Numbered from the stretch's first letter, positions 18,664 to 27,964 are shown. The stretch is 64,000 bases of DNA from Mesorhizobium sp. ZC-5 (GCF_025753855.1 NZ_JAOWPT010000016.1:44503-108502), one strand, 5' to 3'. Notes: a model not told the origin generated them from the letters alone. Numbers and translations are program-made.

Positions 18664-18864
18664 GTGCCATCTAAAAGGGAGGCCGATCTAATCGTCCCGG
18701 ACGACGCCGAGAAAGCGGCGTTCGTACGAGGTTTGATCGAACGGGGCGAAGCCGTAGAGGCCAATCCCGACGGCTCTTTGCCTCCTGGGGCCACGCATCT
18801 AATTGTCGGCAAGACAGAGAATGGGCTGCCGATCGTAATGCGTGCCAGGTTCAGCGCATTCTAG
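18664..18864 (+). CDS. Small protein downstream of the metalloprotease
   Basis: A 66-residue acidic protein starts at GTG 18664, 44 bases after the metalloprotease stop (TTG 18646 is an in-frame alternative). It contains VPDDAEKAAFVRGLIERGEA and PPGATHLIVGKTENGLP. The second part resembles short regulatory or immunity-type proteins, but I recognise no family. Its position suggests co-expression with the protease, possibly as an inhibitor or substrate; this is inference. Confidence 0.55.
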   Translation: MPSKREADLIVPDDAEKAAFVRGLIERGEAVEANPDGSLPPGATHLIVGKTENGLPIVMRARFSAF

Positions 18865-19090
18865 ACCCACCCACCACATCGTCCTGGAAGACTATGTCAA
18901 AGATCGGCAAAGCTGACCTCAACGACCGACTGCTGCGCAGAGCAGCTATTAGGTGAGAGCCTCAGGAAGTTCACCTATGAATCAGAGGCCGACAATCGGC
19001 TGGTGGGCCGCTGGTACGGCGCGCGCTAAGTTGCCGAAACTTCCGTTTGTCGCTTGAAGCCAACCTTGGCGAATTAACAAATGGCGTGCC

Positions 19091-20242
19091 CTACGATGCG
19101 GATGCTGCGACCTTGGAAGGCACACCGCGTCCGAACTCGACGTCCCAGCTTCGCTCCACGGGTGCGGCTTCGCCACTCAACCCGAGTTTGGGGAAAAGCA
19201 GTTCGGCGACGTTGAACGCCTCTTCCAGGTGCGGGTAGCCGGACGCGATGATCGTTTCGATGCCGATGTCCTGATACTCACGTATGCGCGCTGCAACATT
19301 GTCGGGATTGCCGACCAGCGCCGTTCCCGCGCCGCCACGCACCAGCCCAGGTCCAGCCCACAGATGCGGACCGACAACCAGCCGGTCGCGCCGGCCCTGA
19401 TGAAGTGCCGACATTCGCTTCTGCCCAACGGATTCCGAGATGTGGACAAATCCGTTCTGGGCTTCGGCGATCAGGTCGTCGGTGACGTGGCTGATCAGCC
19501 GGTCAGCGGCAGCCCAGGCCTCATCCTCCGTTTCGCGTACGATCAGATGAATGCGAAGGCCGAAACGGATCGTGCGGCCTTGTGCAGCCGTTGCTTTCCT
19601 CACGCGATCGATCTTCTCAGCAAGCTGGTCCACCGGTTCGCCCCAGCTCAGATAGGCGTCCACATGCTTGGCGGCGATTGCAATGCCGGCGTCGGAAGAG
19701 CCTCCGAACCAGAGTGGCGGATGGGGTTGCTGAACCGGCGGGAAGGAAATGTCGGTGCCGTGGGCGGACAGGTACTTGCCCTCGAAATCCGCTGGCTCAC
19801 CCGAAAGGATCCGCCGCCAGATGGTCAGGAACTCGTCGGTTTGCGCATAGCGCTCGTCATGGCCGAGCTTGTTGCCGTCGCCGGCGAGGTCGGCTGGATC
19901 TGCACCGGTGACGACATTGAGCAGGACGCGGCCGCCGGAGATGCGGTCCAAGGTGGCGGCATGACGGGCAAACAGGGCCGGTGTTCCGCTGCCCGGCCGA
20001 AGCGCCACGAGGAACTTCAGCCGTTCGGTGAGCGGGATCAGCCCGGCCGCTACGATCCAGGCGTCCTCACACCGCGTCCCCGTGGGCAGCAGCACGCCCT
20101 TGAAGCCAAGCCGGTCGGCGGCCTGGGCGATCTCCTTGAGATAGCCGAAGGTTGCCGGGCGGTGGCGCTCGTCGGTGCCGAGATACGGTCCATCGCCATG
20201 CGTCGGCAGGTACCAGTAGAGGTCGAGCGGCTTGCTGGGCAT
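19091..20242 (-). CDS. ssuD: FMNH2-dependent alkanesulfonate monooxygenase
   Basis: This 383-residue bacterial luciferase-fold enzyme opens with the SsuD signature [16 protein letters not shown] and contains [20 protein letters not shown] and [13 protein letters not shown]. SsuD cleaves alkanesulfonates to aldehyde and sulfite using FMNH2 from a separate reductase and O2, releasing sulfur for assimilation. The length is normal. It is the last gene of a minus-strand operon with tauABC, 44 bases after tauC. No ssuE-type flavin reductase is in the operon. Confidence 0.93.
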   Translation of the reverse strand: MPSKPLDLYWYLPTHGDGPYLGTDERHRPATFGYLKEIAQAADRLGFKGVLLPTGTRCEDAWIVAAGLIPLTERLKFLVALRPGSGTPALFARHAATLDRISGGRVLLNVVTGADPADLAGDGNKLGHDERYAQTDEFLTIWRRILSGEPADFEGKYLSAHGTDISFPPVQQPHPPLWFGGSSDAGIAIAAKHVDAYLSWGEPVDQLAEKIDRVRKATAAQGRTIRFGLRIHLIVRETEDEAWAAADRLISHVTDDLIAEAQNGFVHISESVGQKRMSALHQGRRDRLVVGPHLWAGPGLVRGGAGTALVGNPDNVAARIREYQDIGIETIIASGYPHLEEAFNVAELLFPKLGLSGEAAPVERSWDVEFGRGVPSKVAASAS

Positions 20243-20286
20243 CGGATTGTTCCTTCAGCGATTTGGAATGTGTGGGCAGGCAAGCT

Positions 20287-21135
20287 TCAGAGCTTGCCCT
20301 TCCAGGGGATGAGATGGTGCTCCAGCCAGCGCATGCCGCTGGTGAAGGCAAAGGCAAGGATGGCGATGACGATGAGGCCGACGAAGACGACGTCGGTGGC
20401 GAGGAAATTGGCGGCCGACATGATCATGTAGCCAAGGCCCGACTGGGCCGCGATAAGCTCGGCCGCGACCAGCGTCGACAATCCGGCACCGATGGCAATC
20501 TTCAGGCCGGTCATGATTTCCGGCAATGCGGACGGCAGGATGATGGTGGTGAACAGTTGCAGCCGGCTGGCGCCGAGCGACAGCGCGGCATTGATGCGTT
20601 CAACCGGCACTGACCGGACACCGGCCTGTGCGGCAAAGCAGATTGGGGCAAAGGTTGACAGCGACAGGAGCACGATCTTGGAAGTCTCGCCGATGCCCAG
20701 CCAGATGATCAGCAGCGGCAGGTAGGCCAGCGGCGGCAAGCCCCAGTAGAGATCGATCGGCACGCTGAAGATGCCTTTGACCCAGCGATTGAGGCCCATC
20801 AGCAGGCCAAGCGGAATGCCAAGGAAAATGCCGACGCCGAGCGCCGCCGCGATACGGCCCAGGCTTGCCAGTGTGTGGTCGAGAAGCGTGCCGTTGGCAT
20901 AACCGTCGGCCCAGACGGCACTGAACTGGGTCAGCACCTCGGCCGGAGACGGCAGGAACAGCGGCGACGCCCAGCCAAAGCGCGCGGCGATGAACCACAA
21001 CGCAATCAGCGCAGCCAGCGTGACCAAGCTGATGCCGAGCGTGCTTGTCGACGCGGATCGGCGTGGCCGGAGGGACGGCCTGCGCTGGGTCGTCGAAGGT
21101 GGGAACGAAGTCGGAGAATTGGCGGCAAGCGTCAT
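20287..21135 (-). CDS. tauC: Taurine/sulfonate ABC transporter permease
   Basis: The 282-residue inner-membrane permease has about six hydrophobic segments and the TauC-like core [20 protein letters not shown], followed by the EAA-loop region [20 protein letters not shown] and the C-terminal [18 protein letters not shown]. It closely follows E. coli TauC (compared from memory). Its start overlaps the tauB stop by four bases (ATGA), showing translational coupling. It forms the channel with TauB and receives substrate from TauA. Confidence 0.92.
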   Translation of the reverse strand: MTLAANSPTSFPPSTTQRRPSLRPRRSASTSTLGISLVTLAALIALWFIAARFGWASPLFLPSPAEVLTQFSAVWADGYANGTLLDHTLASLGRIAAALGVGIFLGIPLGLLMGLNRWVKGIFSVPIDLYWGLPPLAYLPLLIIWLGIGETSKIVLLSLSTFAPICFAAQAGVRSVPVERINAALSLGASRLQLFTTIILPSALPEIMTGLKIAIGAGLSTLVAAELIAAQSGLGYMIMSAANFLATDVVFVGLIVIAILAFAFTSGMRWLEHHLIPWKGKL

Positions 21136-21926
21136 TGCAAGGTTCCTGTGCGGGCGCCTTCCGGCTGGTGGATCAGCGAGCGGATTTCCTGACGCAGTTC
21201 AATGAAACGAGGGTGGGACTGGATCGGCCCGATGTCGCCACTCCTGGCAAACTCGCGGACGAAATCGGCCTCGAACCTGGCAACGATACGGCCAGGTCGT
21301 GGAGACATCACAACGATGGTCGTGCCGAGCGTGAGGGCTTCCTCGATGGAATGGGTGATGAACAGGATCTGCTTGCCGGTCTTGGCCCAGACCGAGGCCA
21401 GAAGCTGCTGCATTGTCTCGCGCGTCAGACTGTCGAGGGCGCCGAACGGCTCATCCATCAGCAGGATCTTCGGATCGGTGGCCAGGGCTCGCGCGATGCC
21501 GACGCGCTGGCGCATGCCGCCGGACAGTTCATAGGGCGGCTTTTCGGCGAAATCGGCGAGCCCGACCAGTTCCAGCAGACGCCTTGATCGCTCATGGCGT
21601 TCGCTGCGCCGCACGCCCCGGTATTTCAGGCCGAGAGCAACATTTTCCAGCACATTGGCCCAGGGCAACAAGGTATCCTTCTGGAAGACGACACCACGAT
21701 CGCCGCCGGGCGCGACAATCTCCTTTCCATCCAGAGTGATCGTGCCCTCGGTGAGCGGCAAGAAGCCGGCGATTGCGTTGAGCAATGTCGACTTGCCGCA
21801 TCCGGAAGCACCGACGGCGACGACAATGGAATCAGGTGCAATGTCGAGCGAGACGTGATCGAGCGCGTGAACGTCCTGGCCGTCGGAAGCTGGAAAGGTG
21901 ACGCTGGCGTCGCGAATTCGAAGCAT
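21132..21926 (-). CDS. tauB: Taurine/sulfonate ABC transporter ATP-binding protein
   Basis: The 264-residue ATPase has Walker [11 protein letters not shown]-loop [12 protein letters not shown], signature [16 protein letters not shown], Walker [13 protein letters not shown] and switch His in [10 protein letters not shown]. The LLPWxNV segment is the hallmark of nitrate/sulfonate/taurine importers. It lies between tauA and tauC in the operon; a decayed paralogue remains at 16800-17022. Confidence 0.93.
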   Translation of the reverse strand: MLRIRDASVTFPASDGQDVHALDHVSLDIAPDSIVVAVGASGCGKSTLLNAIAGFLPLTEGTITLDGKEIVAPGGDRGVVFQKDTLLPWANVLENVALGLKYRGVRRSERHERSRRLLELVGLADFAEKPPYELSGGMRQRVGIARALATDPKILLMDEPFGALDSLTRETMQQLLASVWAKTGKQILFITHSIEEALTLGTTIVVMSPRPGRIVARFEADFVREFARSGDIGPIQSHPRFIELRQEIRSLIHQPEGARTGTLQ

Positions 21927-21993
21927 GGTGGCCTCCAGGCAGTCTGGCTGGCGAGATTGCCGCCAGCCAGAACCGAATGTCGTTCAGGGATGT

Positions 21994-23001
21994 CTAGTTG
22001 GAGGCCTTGGCGGCCTGCACATATTGCGGGTCGGCGGCTGCGGCGTAGCTGTCCTTGATGGCGGTGATCTTCTTCTGGTCCTTCAGGAAGCCCGCAGTGT
22101 CCTTGAGGATTTTCGCGACGGCGCTCTTGTCACCACCGCCCAGCCATTTATCGGAAACCTGCTCATCGAGTGGCGGAACAACCGTCGTCTTCAGCTGCTC
22201 CGAATTCTCGGCCGCCGTGCCGCCCTGCAATTTGGCGATCGCCTTGGCGCTCTCGGAGTCCGGTCCCCAGGAAGCTGGGTTGGTCAGGTATGACGTTGTG
22301 TAGCCATCGATCAGCCGGACATACTGGCCGAGGAAGTCGGGATTGGCCTTGGCGAATTCACCGGTCACGACAAGTGCGCTGAAGGTCGGAGCGCCACGAT
22401 CGGCGACCTGGCCGGCTGTGAGCAGGACCTTTCCGTTCTTCTTGAGTTCGGAGAGTGCCGGATCCCAGACGAAGGCGCCATCGATGTCACCGCGCTTCCA
22501 GGCAGCGACGATTTCGGGCTGCGGAATGGCGATGACCTGGGTTTCCTTCTCCGTGATACCTTCCTGCTTGAGTACGGCGAGAAGCTGGTAATGGTCAGTC
22601 GAGACGGGTGCTGCGGCGAGCTTCTTGCCCCGCAAGTCGGCCGGCGACTTGATCTCGGGCCGCACCACCAGGGCTTCGCCGTCACGAGAGACCGAGGAGA
22701 TGTAGAACGCCTTCACGTCGATGCCCCTGCTGACAGCAGCGGCGAACGGGCTCGATCCGACATCGCCAATCTGGACGTCGCCGGATGCAATGGCGGCGAA
22801 AATGTCGGCGCCCGAATTGAAGCGGCGGAATTCGATGTCCCAGCCGGTCTTCTTGGCAAGATCGCCATTGGCAATGCCGAGATTGTATGGATTGGCACCC
22901 GTCTGGTAGGCGATGACGACTTTCTTGTCGGCGGCAAGCGCTGCGGCGGAGCTGGCAGCCAGGGCAAGCCCGACAAGGGCAGCGGAAATCAGTTTTCGCA
23001 T
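21994..23001 (-). CDS. tauA: Taurine/sulfonate ABC transporter substrate-binding protein
   Basis: The 335-residue periplasmic protein starts at ATG 23001 with a Sec signal peptide (KLISAALVGLALAASSAAALA). The mature part carries TauA-type motifs VVIAYQTGANPYNLGIA, ASGDVQIGDVGSSPFAAAVS and FVWDPALSELKKNGKVL. It delivers taurine or related sulfonates to TauBC. The first gene of the tauABC-ssuD operon, it is preceded by a promoter-like sequence at 23063-23092. Pairing with SsuD rather than TauD suggests a broad alkanesulfonate range. Confidence 0.93.
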   Translation of the reverse strand: MRKLISAALVGLALAASSAAALAADKKVVIAYQTGANPYNLGIANGDLAKKTGWDIEFRRFNSGADIFAAIASGDVQIGDVGSSPFAAAVSRGIDVKAFYISSVSRDGEALVVRPEIKSPADLRGKKLAAAPVSTDHYQLLAVLKQEGITEKETQVIAIPQPEIVAAWKRGDIDGAFVWDPALSELKKNGKVLLTAGQVADRGAPTFSALVVTGEFAKANPDFLGQYVRLIDGYTTSYLTNPASWGPDSESAKAIAKLQGGTAAENSEQLKTTVVPPLDEQVSDKWLGGGDKSAVAKILKDTAGFLKDQKKITAIKDSYAAAADPQYVQAAKASN

Positions 23002-23062
23002 GGGCGTAATCCTTTGAAGGAGGTCATGGCCTCGATTGCCAGCCCCATCGTGGGGACCACGC

Positions 23063-23092
23063 ATTATAGTCCACTAATTTTATAGACTTAAC
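23063..23092 (-). promoter_or_regulatory. Likely promoter of the tauABC-ssuD operon
   Basis: On the minus strand a perfect -10 hexamer TATAAT (23063-23068) lies 18 bases downstream of a weak -35-like GTTAAG (23087-23092) in an AT-rich stretch. It sits about 60 bases upstream of the tauA start. The weak -35 suggests need for an activator, such as a CysB/Cbl-type LysR regulator; none is encoded nearby. Confidence 0.5.
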
Positions 23093-23544
23093 AGAAATGA
23101 AATCCTGAAAACGCGTCTTGGGTTGAAAAATTGACCAGCTTAAAGGCCACGAAGCCGTTCTAGAAATGATGCCCGCCCCAAAACGCGGCGTTCTCAATTA
23201 CTCGGGTTTATGGGCTCAGTGGCGTGCGCGCTGGTTGTTAAGACCAATAGCGTTCGCAGCATCATAGCAATTTATCGTCCGGGACTAACACGAGGCGACC
23301 TACTGCGTGGTTCTCGGTTATGTCCCGCTATAAGGAATTGACAAAGCTAACTTCCATCCGGTTTCGCCACCAGTCTCGAACGCTGGCTCGCCTCCTACAA
23401 TGGTAATCGTGAGAATTCGCTGCGTTGCGCCGGAGTTCAGGAGATTGTCGAGGTGGCCCGCCCAGGCGGCGCCCAATCGCCTGCCTGGAATGGTCGTCGT
23501 GCCTAGGATCCCGGAAATTCTGCGATAACCCCCACCTGAACCCG
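23093..23544. other. Intergenic between sulfonate and peptide-export operons
   Basis: About 450 bases. A plus-strand stretch near 23370 (SLERWLASYNGNREN) faintly resembles the end of a transposase, but it is too short to call. No terminator for the exporter operon is visible. Confidence 0.35.
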
Positions 23545-25701
23545 TCAACTGGATCCGGTTTGCGCCCGCCACAGGCGAGCGTAAGCGCCTTCAGCTGTCA
23601 GCAGATCAGCATGCCTTCCCTCCGCAACAACCCGCCCCTTTTCCAAGACCACGATCTTGTCGGCCCCACGAATGGTGCTGAGTCGATGAGCGATGACCAC
23701 GATGGTCTTACCAGCCCGACGCAGATCTTCAACGACCCCCAGGACAAACGCTTCGGCGATCGAGTCAAGAGAGGAGGTCGCCTCGTCGAGGATCAGGATC
23801 TCTGGATCCCGGTAGAGAGCCCGAGCCAATGCAAGGCGTTGCTTCTCGCCGCCGGAGAGGCGTAGGCCGTTCTCGCCAAGATAGGCCTGGAAGCCACCGG
23901 GCCAGCGCTCAGCTAACTCCCGTAGCCCTATTTGATCGCAGATTTGCAGGATCTTCTCCATGTCCGGCTCGAACTCGCCAAGGGCGATGTTCTCGATCAC
24001 CGAGCCCGAGAACACGTCGATCGATTGCGGTACCGCTGCGACAACCTTGAGCAGCGATTCGGTCGAGAGGTCCTGGAGGGCATAGGGGCCGATCCGGATG
24101 CGTCCACCCTCAAGCGGGTAGACATTCTGCAGCAGCGCCGCAAGGGTACTCTTGCCGGAGCCACTTTCCCCTACCACGGCCGTCATCTCGCCCCGACGGA
24201 AGGTGACGCTGAGATCCTCGAAAAGATGCGGCTGCGCGCCATGGCGGAACGTCACGTTTTCCAAACAGACATTGCCAAGGTCGGACTTGGTGGCATCGAT
24301 GCCCCCGCCGCTTGCCGACTCCAGGTCCAATATCTCGAACAGGCGATCCGCCGCGATAAAGGCATCCTGAACGATCCGGTTGGTTTGGATCAGGCTGGCA
24401 ACCGGTCGGGTGACATAGCCAAGCAACGTATAGCAGGACAGCAATTCGCCGGGCGTTACGGTCTGATCGAGGACAAGCGTCGTTCCGAACCACATCAGCA
24501 CGATGGTGAATATGGTCGAGACGAAAGTCGAGGCATTATCTCCGAAGATCGAGATGAGGCCGGAGCTGTAGACGGAGTGCAGCATCTTGACGAAGCGGGT
24601 CTCCATCTTGAAGTTGGCGAAGCTCTCCATGCCGGAGGTCTTGATCGTGGAGACAGCTCCAAGTGATTCCACCAGTTGCGCCTCCAGATCGGCGGCATTC
24701 TCCATAATGGCGCGCTGGCGCTTCCTATTCAGCCGGTTGATGGTCCAATAGACGAAGAGGTACAACGGGATGGAGATCGCCACGACCAAGGCGATCTTCC
24801 ACGAGTAGATGCACATCAGCCCGAACGAAAACAGTATCACCAGCACGTCGACGAACATGTTGATCGACACGTCGTTCAGGAAGCTCCTGATCTTCACCGC
24901 GTCGTTCATGCGGGAGACGATTTCGCCCATGCGCATGCTGTCGAAGAATTTCTGGGGCAGGCTTAGGATGTGATTGTAGTAGCCGAGGATCAAGTAGACA
25001 TCGATCTTCTGCCCCGTTTGCAGGACGAGCCGGTTTCTGAGGAGATTGATCAGGATCTGCGCCACCAGGATCAGCACCATAGCGACGCTCATCAGGTTGA
25101 GGAGGTTGCGGTTGCCCGCTGTGATCACATGATCAACGACCTTCTGGACGTAGATAGCCGTCGAGAGGCCGAGGATTGTCGTCACCAGTGCCCCGACGAG
25201 AGCCTGCGCCATCACCGCCCTGTGTGGCGCAAGCACACTGGCGAGGCGGGCGAGGGGCGAGGTGGTCTCTTCGCCGCGCTTGAAGGTGTCTGCCGGAACC
25301 AAGAGCACCAGGACGCCAGTCCATTGCGTCTTGAATTCCTCGTGTGGCATCTTGCGGATTTCGCCATAGGCTGGGTCCATGACGGTGATCCACCTCGCGT
25401 CGATCGACTGGATGACGACGAAGTGGTGAAGGACCTCCTTGACGACGACGTGCGCGATAGCGGGTTTGGGGATTTTGTATAGGCTGTCGAAGCCGCCCTT
25501 CACCCCCTTGGCAACGAACCCCAGCTTCCGGGCCGCTTCCGTGAGGCCCAGCACGGTGGTCCCGGAGCGGTCGGTCGAGGCATACTGGCGGATGCGCGAC
25601 AATGGCTGCTTGTGGCCATAGAAGGCAGCGACAGAGGCAAGGCTGGCGGCCCCGCAATCGGTGATGTCGCGCTGCTTGAACTTGATGACCTTGCTCGACA
25701 T
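23545..25701 (-). CDS. C39 peptidase-containing ABC exporter (PCAT)
   Basis: This 718-residue protein combines an N-terminal C39 protease, a six-helix membrane domain and a nucleotide-binding domain. The protease site is complete: Gln10 and Cys16 in QRDITDCGAAS, His93 in LHHFVVI and Asp109 in MDPAYG. The ATPase has Walker A VGESGSGKST, signature LSGGEKQRLALARAL and Walker B ILILDEATSSLD. PCATs cut substrates after a double glycine and export the cargo across the inner membrane. A HlyD-type adaptor gene ends 33 bases upstream of its start and two double-glycine peptide genes precede that, so substrate and machine are in one operon. The outer-membrane partner is not encoded here and is probably a housekeeping TolC. 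Confidence 0.95.
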   Translation of the reverse strand: MSSKVIKFKQRDITDCGAASLASVAAFYGHKQPLSRIRQYASTDRSGTTVLGLTEAARKLGFVAKGVKGGFDSLYKIPKPAIAHVVVKEVLHHFVVIQSIDARWITVMDPAYGEIRKMPHEEFKTQWTGVLVLLVPADTFKRGEETTSPLARLASVLAPHRAVMAQALVGALVTTILGLSTAIYVQKVVDHVITAGNRNLLNLMSVAMVLILVAQILINLLRNRLVLQTGQKIDVYLILGYYNHILSLPQKFFDSMRMGEIVSRMNDAVKIRSFLNDVSINMFVDVLVILFSFGLMCIYSWKIALVVAISIPLYLFVYWTINRLNRKRQRAIMENAADLEAQLVESLGAVSTIKTSGMESFANFKMETRFVKMLHSVYSSGLISIFGDNASTFVSTIFTIVLMWFGTTLVLDQTVTPGELLSCYTLLGYVTRPVASLIQTNRIVQDAFIAADRLFEILDLESASGGGIDATKSDLGNVCLENVTFRHGAQPHLFEDLSVTFRRGEMTAVVGESGSGKSTLAALLQNVYPLEGGRIRIGPYALQDLSTESLLKVVAAVPQSIDVFSGSVIENIALGEFEPDMEKILQICDQIGLRELAERWPGGFQAYLGENGLRLSGGEKQRLALARALYRDPEILILDEATSSLDSIAEAFVLGVVEDLRRAGKTIVVIAHRLSTIRGADKIVVLEKGRVVAEGRHADLLTAEGAYARLWRAQTGSS

Positions 25702-25734
25702 GGCGGCTCGCTGGCGTTTTGGAAAAATGAAGGA

Positions 25735-26931
25735 TCAGCGGCCCGCCAGAAGCGGATCGAGCCAATCGTCGATCTCATTGTAGAGGAGTTGCAGGAGGGT
25801 GCGGTCGGCCACGAGGAAGCGGGCCCGCACGGTCATGCCTTTCTTCAGGTGACCGGTGACGCCGTTCTTGAGAACGAGATAGTTGCGAGAGAGCGCGCAG
25901 CGGACCTTGAAGACCGGGCTCCTGTCATGGAGGGTGAAGTCCTGCGCCACGTCGAGTACTGTCGCATCAATGACACCCCATTGATTGTAGTTGAAGGCAT
26001 CCACTTGGAGCCGCACCGACTGGCCCGGCCGCACGAAGCCGATGTCGTTGGGGGAAACGTAGATTTCCGCCACCAGTCCGCCGTCCGGCGAGACCCAAGC
26101 GACGGTTTGCCCCGCCTGGATGTAGCTACCGGGGGTGAGGCCGGAGAATTCCTCAATAGCGCCTGACACGGGGGCTCGAATGCGGGTCAGATCCCGTTCG
26201 TTCTCGAGCTGATGCAAGGTGGCCGTGAGTTCCTTGAGGCGTAGGCAAATATCGAAGAGCTGCTGGTTCCATTCAGCGGATTTGCGCCGGGCGAGGATCT
26301 CGCCCTGAATCTCAATGCTCTGGAGGGCGAAAGCCTTCTCGTCAACCACCTTTGCGGGCGTTGCGGCAGCGGAGAGCAGTTGCTTAGCGCGGTCGAGTTC
26401 CGCTGCCGCATTACTGCGGGCATATTGGTTCTCCCGCAGCAGGTTGAGAAAATGTGCCCGCTCCGCCGTGGCGAACTCGGTCAGGAGGCGGATCGGGTCC
26501 TTGGCCTGTGTGCCGGAGGAGATCAGGGTTTCGAGGTCACGGGCAAGATCGCTTTTAGCGCGGATGTCGCCAGTAAGCGCCAGGAGCTTTTCCTCGACCA
26601 CCTCATCATCGAGGCTGAGGATCTCCTGCCCCTGAGCAACGGGATCGTTCTCAACGGCAAGGATACGGGAAATTCGTCCGGAGACAGGTGCGATCAGGGG
26701 CGTCTTCTCGATCGTGGGGCGAATGATACCGGCACTTTGGGCAGAGACCGTTACGGTGATGAGTGGTAGCGACCCCAATGTCGCAACCACAGAGAGCACA
26801 ATCATCCAATAGATGATCAAAGATCGTCCTGATCGTCGGGAGAGAATGCTCTCTACAGTGTAGCGGGCAATTTCAGGAGGAAGGGGAACTGCCGATCTGT
26901 GTTCAGTATGAAGAAAAGCTAGCTTGCGCAC
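25735..26931 (-). CDS. HlyD-family membrane fusion protein
   Basis: The 398-residue adaptor has a short cytoplasmic N terminus, one membrane segment around residues 38-62 (IIYWMIVLSVVATLGSLPL), a lipoyl-type half (IAPVSGRISRILAVENDPVA), a helical hairpin, the second lipoyl half (TRIRAPVSGAIEEFSGLTPG) and a beta-barrel domain. Such adaptors link inner-membrane peptide exporters to TolC. The frame starts with GTG 26931, seven bases after the second peptide stop; the strongest ribosome site is rather far upstream, so expression may depend on coupling to the peptide gene. Confidence 0.92.
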   Translation of the reverse strand: MRKLAFLHTEHRSAVPLPPEIARYTVESILSRRSGRSLIIYWMIVLSVVATLGSLPLITVTVSAQSAGIIRPTIEKTPLIAPVSGRISRILAVENDPVAQGQEILSLDDEVVEEKLLALTGDIRAKSDLARDLETLISSGTQAKDPIRLLTEFATAERAHFLNLLRENQYARSNAAAELDRAKQLLSAAATPAKVVDEKAFALQSIEIQGEILARRKSAEWNQQLFDICLRLKELTATLHQLENERDLTRIRAPVSGAIEEFSGLTPGSYIQAGQTVAWVSPDGGLVAEIYVSPNDIGFVRPGQSVRLQVDAFNYNQWGVIDATVLDVAQDFTLHDRSPVFKVRCALSRNYLVLKNGVTGHLKKGMTVRARFLVADRTLLQLLYNEIDDWLDPLLAGR

Positions 26932-26938
26932 TCATTTT

Positions 26939-27106
26939 CTAACCGCGGTTCCTCCCGCGTACTGCCCCTTCCGCTATAGTTGCAGCTGCAAAAGCGAGTA
27001 GCGCAGAAGCTGACCAAACTATCTGCCAGAATAGCCCTCCCGAAATTGCAGATGCTTCTTCAGGTGCCAGTTCGTTCACGCCATAAGCTGACATATCGGT
27101 TTTCAT
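26939..27106 (-). CDS. Double-glycine bacteriocin-like peptide, copy 2
   Basis: A 55-residue peptide starts at ATG 27106 behind AGGAGACCACA. The 24-residue leader ends in NELAPEEASAISGG, the classic GG leader with hydrophobic positions before the cut. The predicted 31-residue core starts LFWQIVWSASALLAFAAA and ends in a basic tail VRGRNRG. A hydrophobic helix with small-residue spacing and a cationic end fits membrane-active class II bacteriocins or microcins. Its leader is identical in protein sequence to that of copy 1. It immediately precedes the HlyD and PCAT genes. Too short for ordinary gene callers; function is inferred from leader and context. Confidence 0.88.
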   Translation of the reverse strand: MKTDMSAYGVNELAPEEASAISGGLFWQIVWSASALLAFAAATIAEGAVRGRNRG

Positions 27107-27144
27107 TGTGGTCTCCTTTCCAACAGATCAAATACGAGGAATAA

Positions 27145-27306
27145 TCAGCGACGCCCACCGACCGCGTTTGCCGCTATACTTACAGCTGCAAGGCCCACGA
27201 CCCCGAAAACCACGAAAGCGAGTGCCCAGAATACCCCTCCCGAAATTGCAGATGCTTCTTCAGGTGCCAGTTCGTTCACGCCATAGGCTGACATGTCCGT
27301 CTTCAT
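27145..27306 (-). CDS. Double-glycine bacteriocin-like peptide, copy 1
   Basis: A 53-residue peptide starts at ATG 27306 with the same ribosome site (AAAGGAGACCACA). The leader ends in EEASAISGG and is identical to copy 2 although the codons differ at four synonymous positions. The predicted 29-residue core begins VFWALAFVVFGVVGLAAV and ends AVGGRR. Aligned with copy 2 it keeps FW at core positions 2-3, the AA and IA pairs and the basic C terminus, while most other core residues differ. The two could form a two-peptide bacteriocin or be two single toxins. No obvious immunity gene lies nearby. Confidence 0.88.
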   Translation of the reverse strand: MKTDMSAYGVNELAPEEASAISGGVFWALAFVVFGVVGLAAVSIAANAVGGRR

Positions 27307-27964
27307 TGTGGTCTCCTTTCCTAGAGATCAAATACGAGGATCAATCAGTGCTTCCGGTCGGCGCGTGTGCCGCCGCACAACGAGAACATCAAGAGTCGTG
27401 CCAACCGCGCAGGAAGCGCCTCAGGCAAACTGTTTCGCATTCTATTCAGCAGCTTAGCTGGGAGTGCGGCAGGGCACCGGATGAACACACCGTGTCGAGG
27501 ATGCGACAAACCCGACAGCACTGTGTCAACGCAAGCATATGCACGCACCTGGTTGCGCCGCCAGGTGGCGAATGACGTTGCTGTCGTAGGCGCGATCTAC
27601 GAGCAGGATCGCGGCGGGCTGAAGTATGTCGAGCATGGCGACTGCGCACTTGCAGGCATGGTGAGCCTTACACTGCTGCGCGGCTGGTGGGTGCAGTAGC
27701 TGGTGAGTAGAATGTCGCGAGCCAGCGCTGCTTGAGTTTGGCGAACGCGAGTCGAGTCGGAACACCCCGCGGCCACGACACGCCGGCGGTCGTCTACAAG
27801 GGCGGCGAGTACACTTTCTCCAAGGCCGATATCGGCCCATGATCTGTCGTTATGGCCGCCCGGCATTCGTGAACCCTCCCGACCCGCCGGGGACGCCGCC
27901 TTGTTTTTCCCAGACTACAATTCGCAAGCGCGGGCACGATTATCGCTCAATTGGCTACACGGGC
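27307..27964. other. Intergenic between peptide operon and aminotransferase
   Basis: About 660 bases. The part near 27307-27345 is the promoter-side copy of the duplicated block and probably carries the peptide-operon promoter, although no strong -35/-10 pair is clear. An IS5-type fragment occupies 27540-27660. A plus-strand stretch near 27780 (GHDTPAVVYKGGEYTFSKAD) looks like another decayed frame. Confidence 0.4.
27540..27660 (-). pseudogene. IS5-family transposase fragment
   Basis: The minus strand encodes AMLDILQPAAILLVDRAYDS then NVIRHLAAQPGACICLR, matching the DRGYD catalytic-region motif of IS5-type DDE transposases (the second Asp). The remainder is missing. It separates the peptide operon from the biosynthetic operon. 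Confidence 0.6.

Larger units (their letters stand above)
26939..27345 (-). repeat. Tandem duplication of the peptide gene (about 200-base unit)
   Basis: Two adjacent units of about 200 bases share the ribosome site, the leader-coding part and the upstream block (TCGTATTTGATCT), with lower similarity in the core-coding part. The pattern indicates gene duplication followed by divergence of the cores under a conserved leader. Confidence 0.8.

Noticed and set aside
19229-20431. Plus-strand open frame of 400 codons
   Set aside because: Antisense to ssuD; no domain and no ribosome site.
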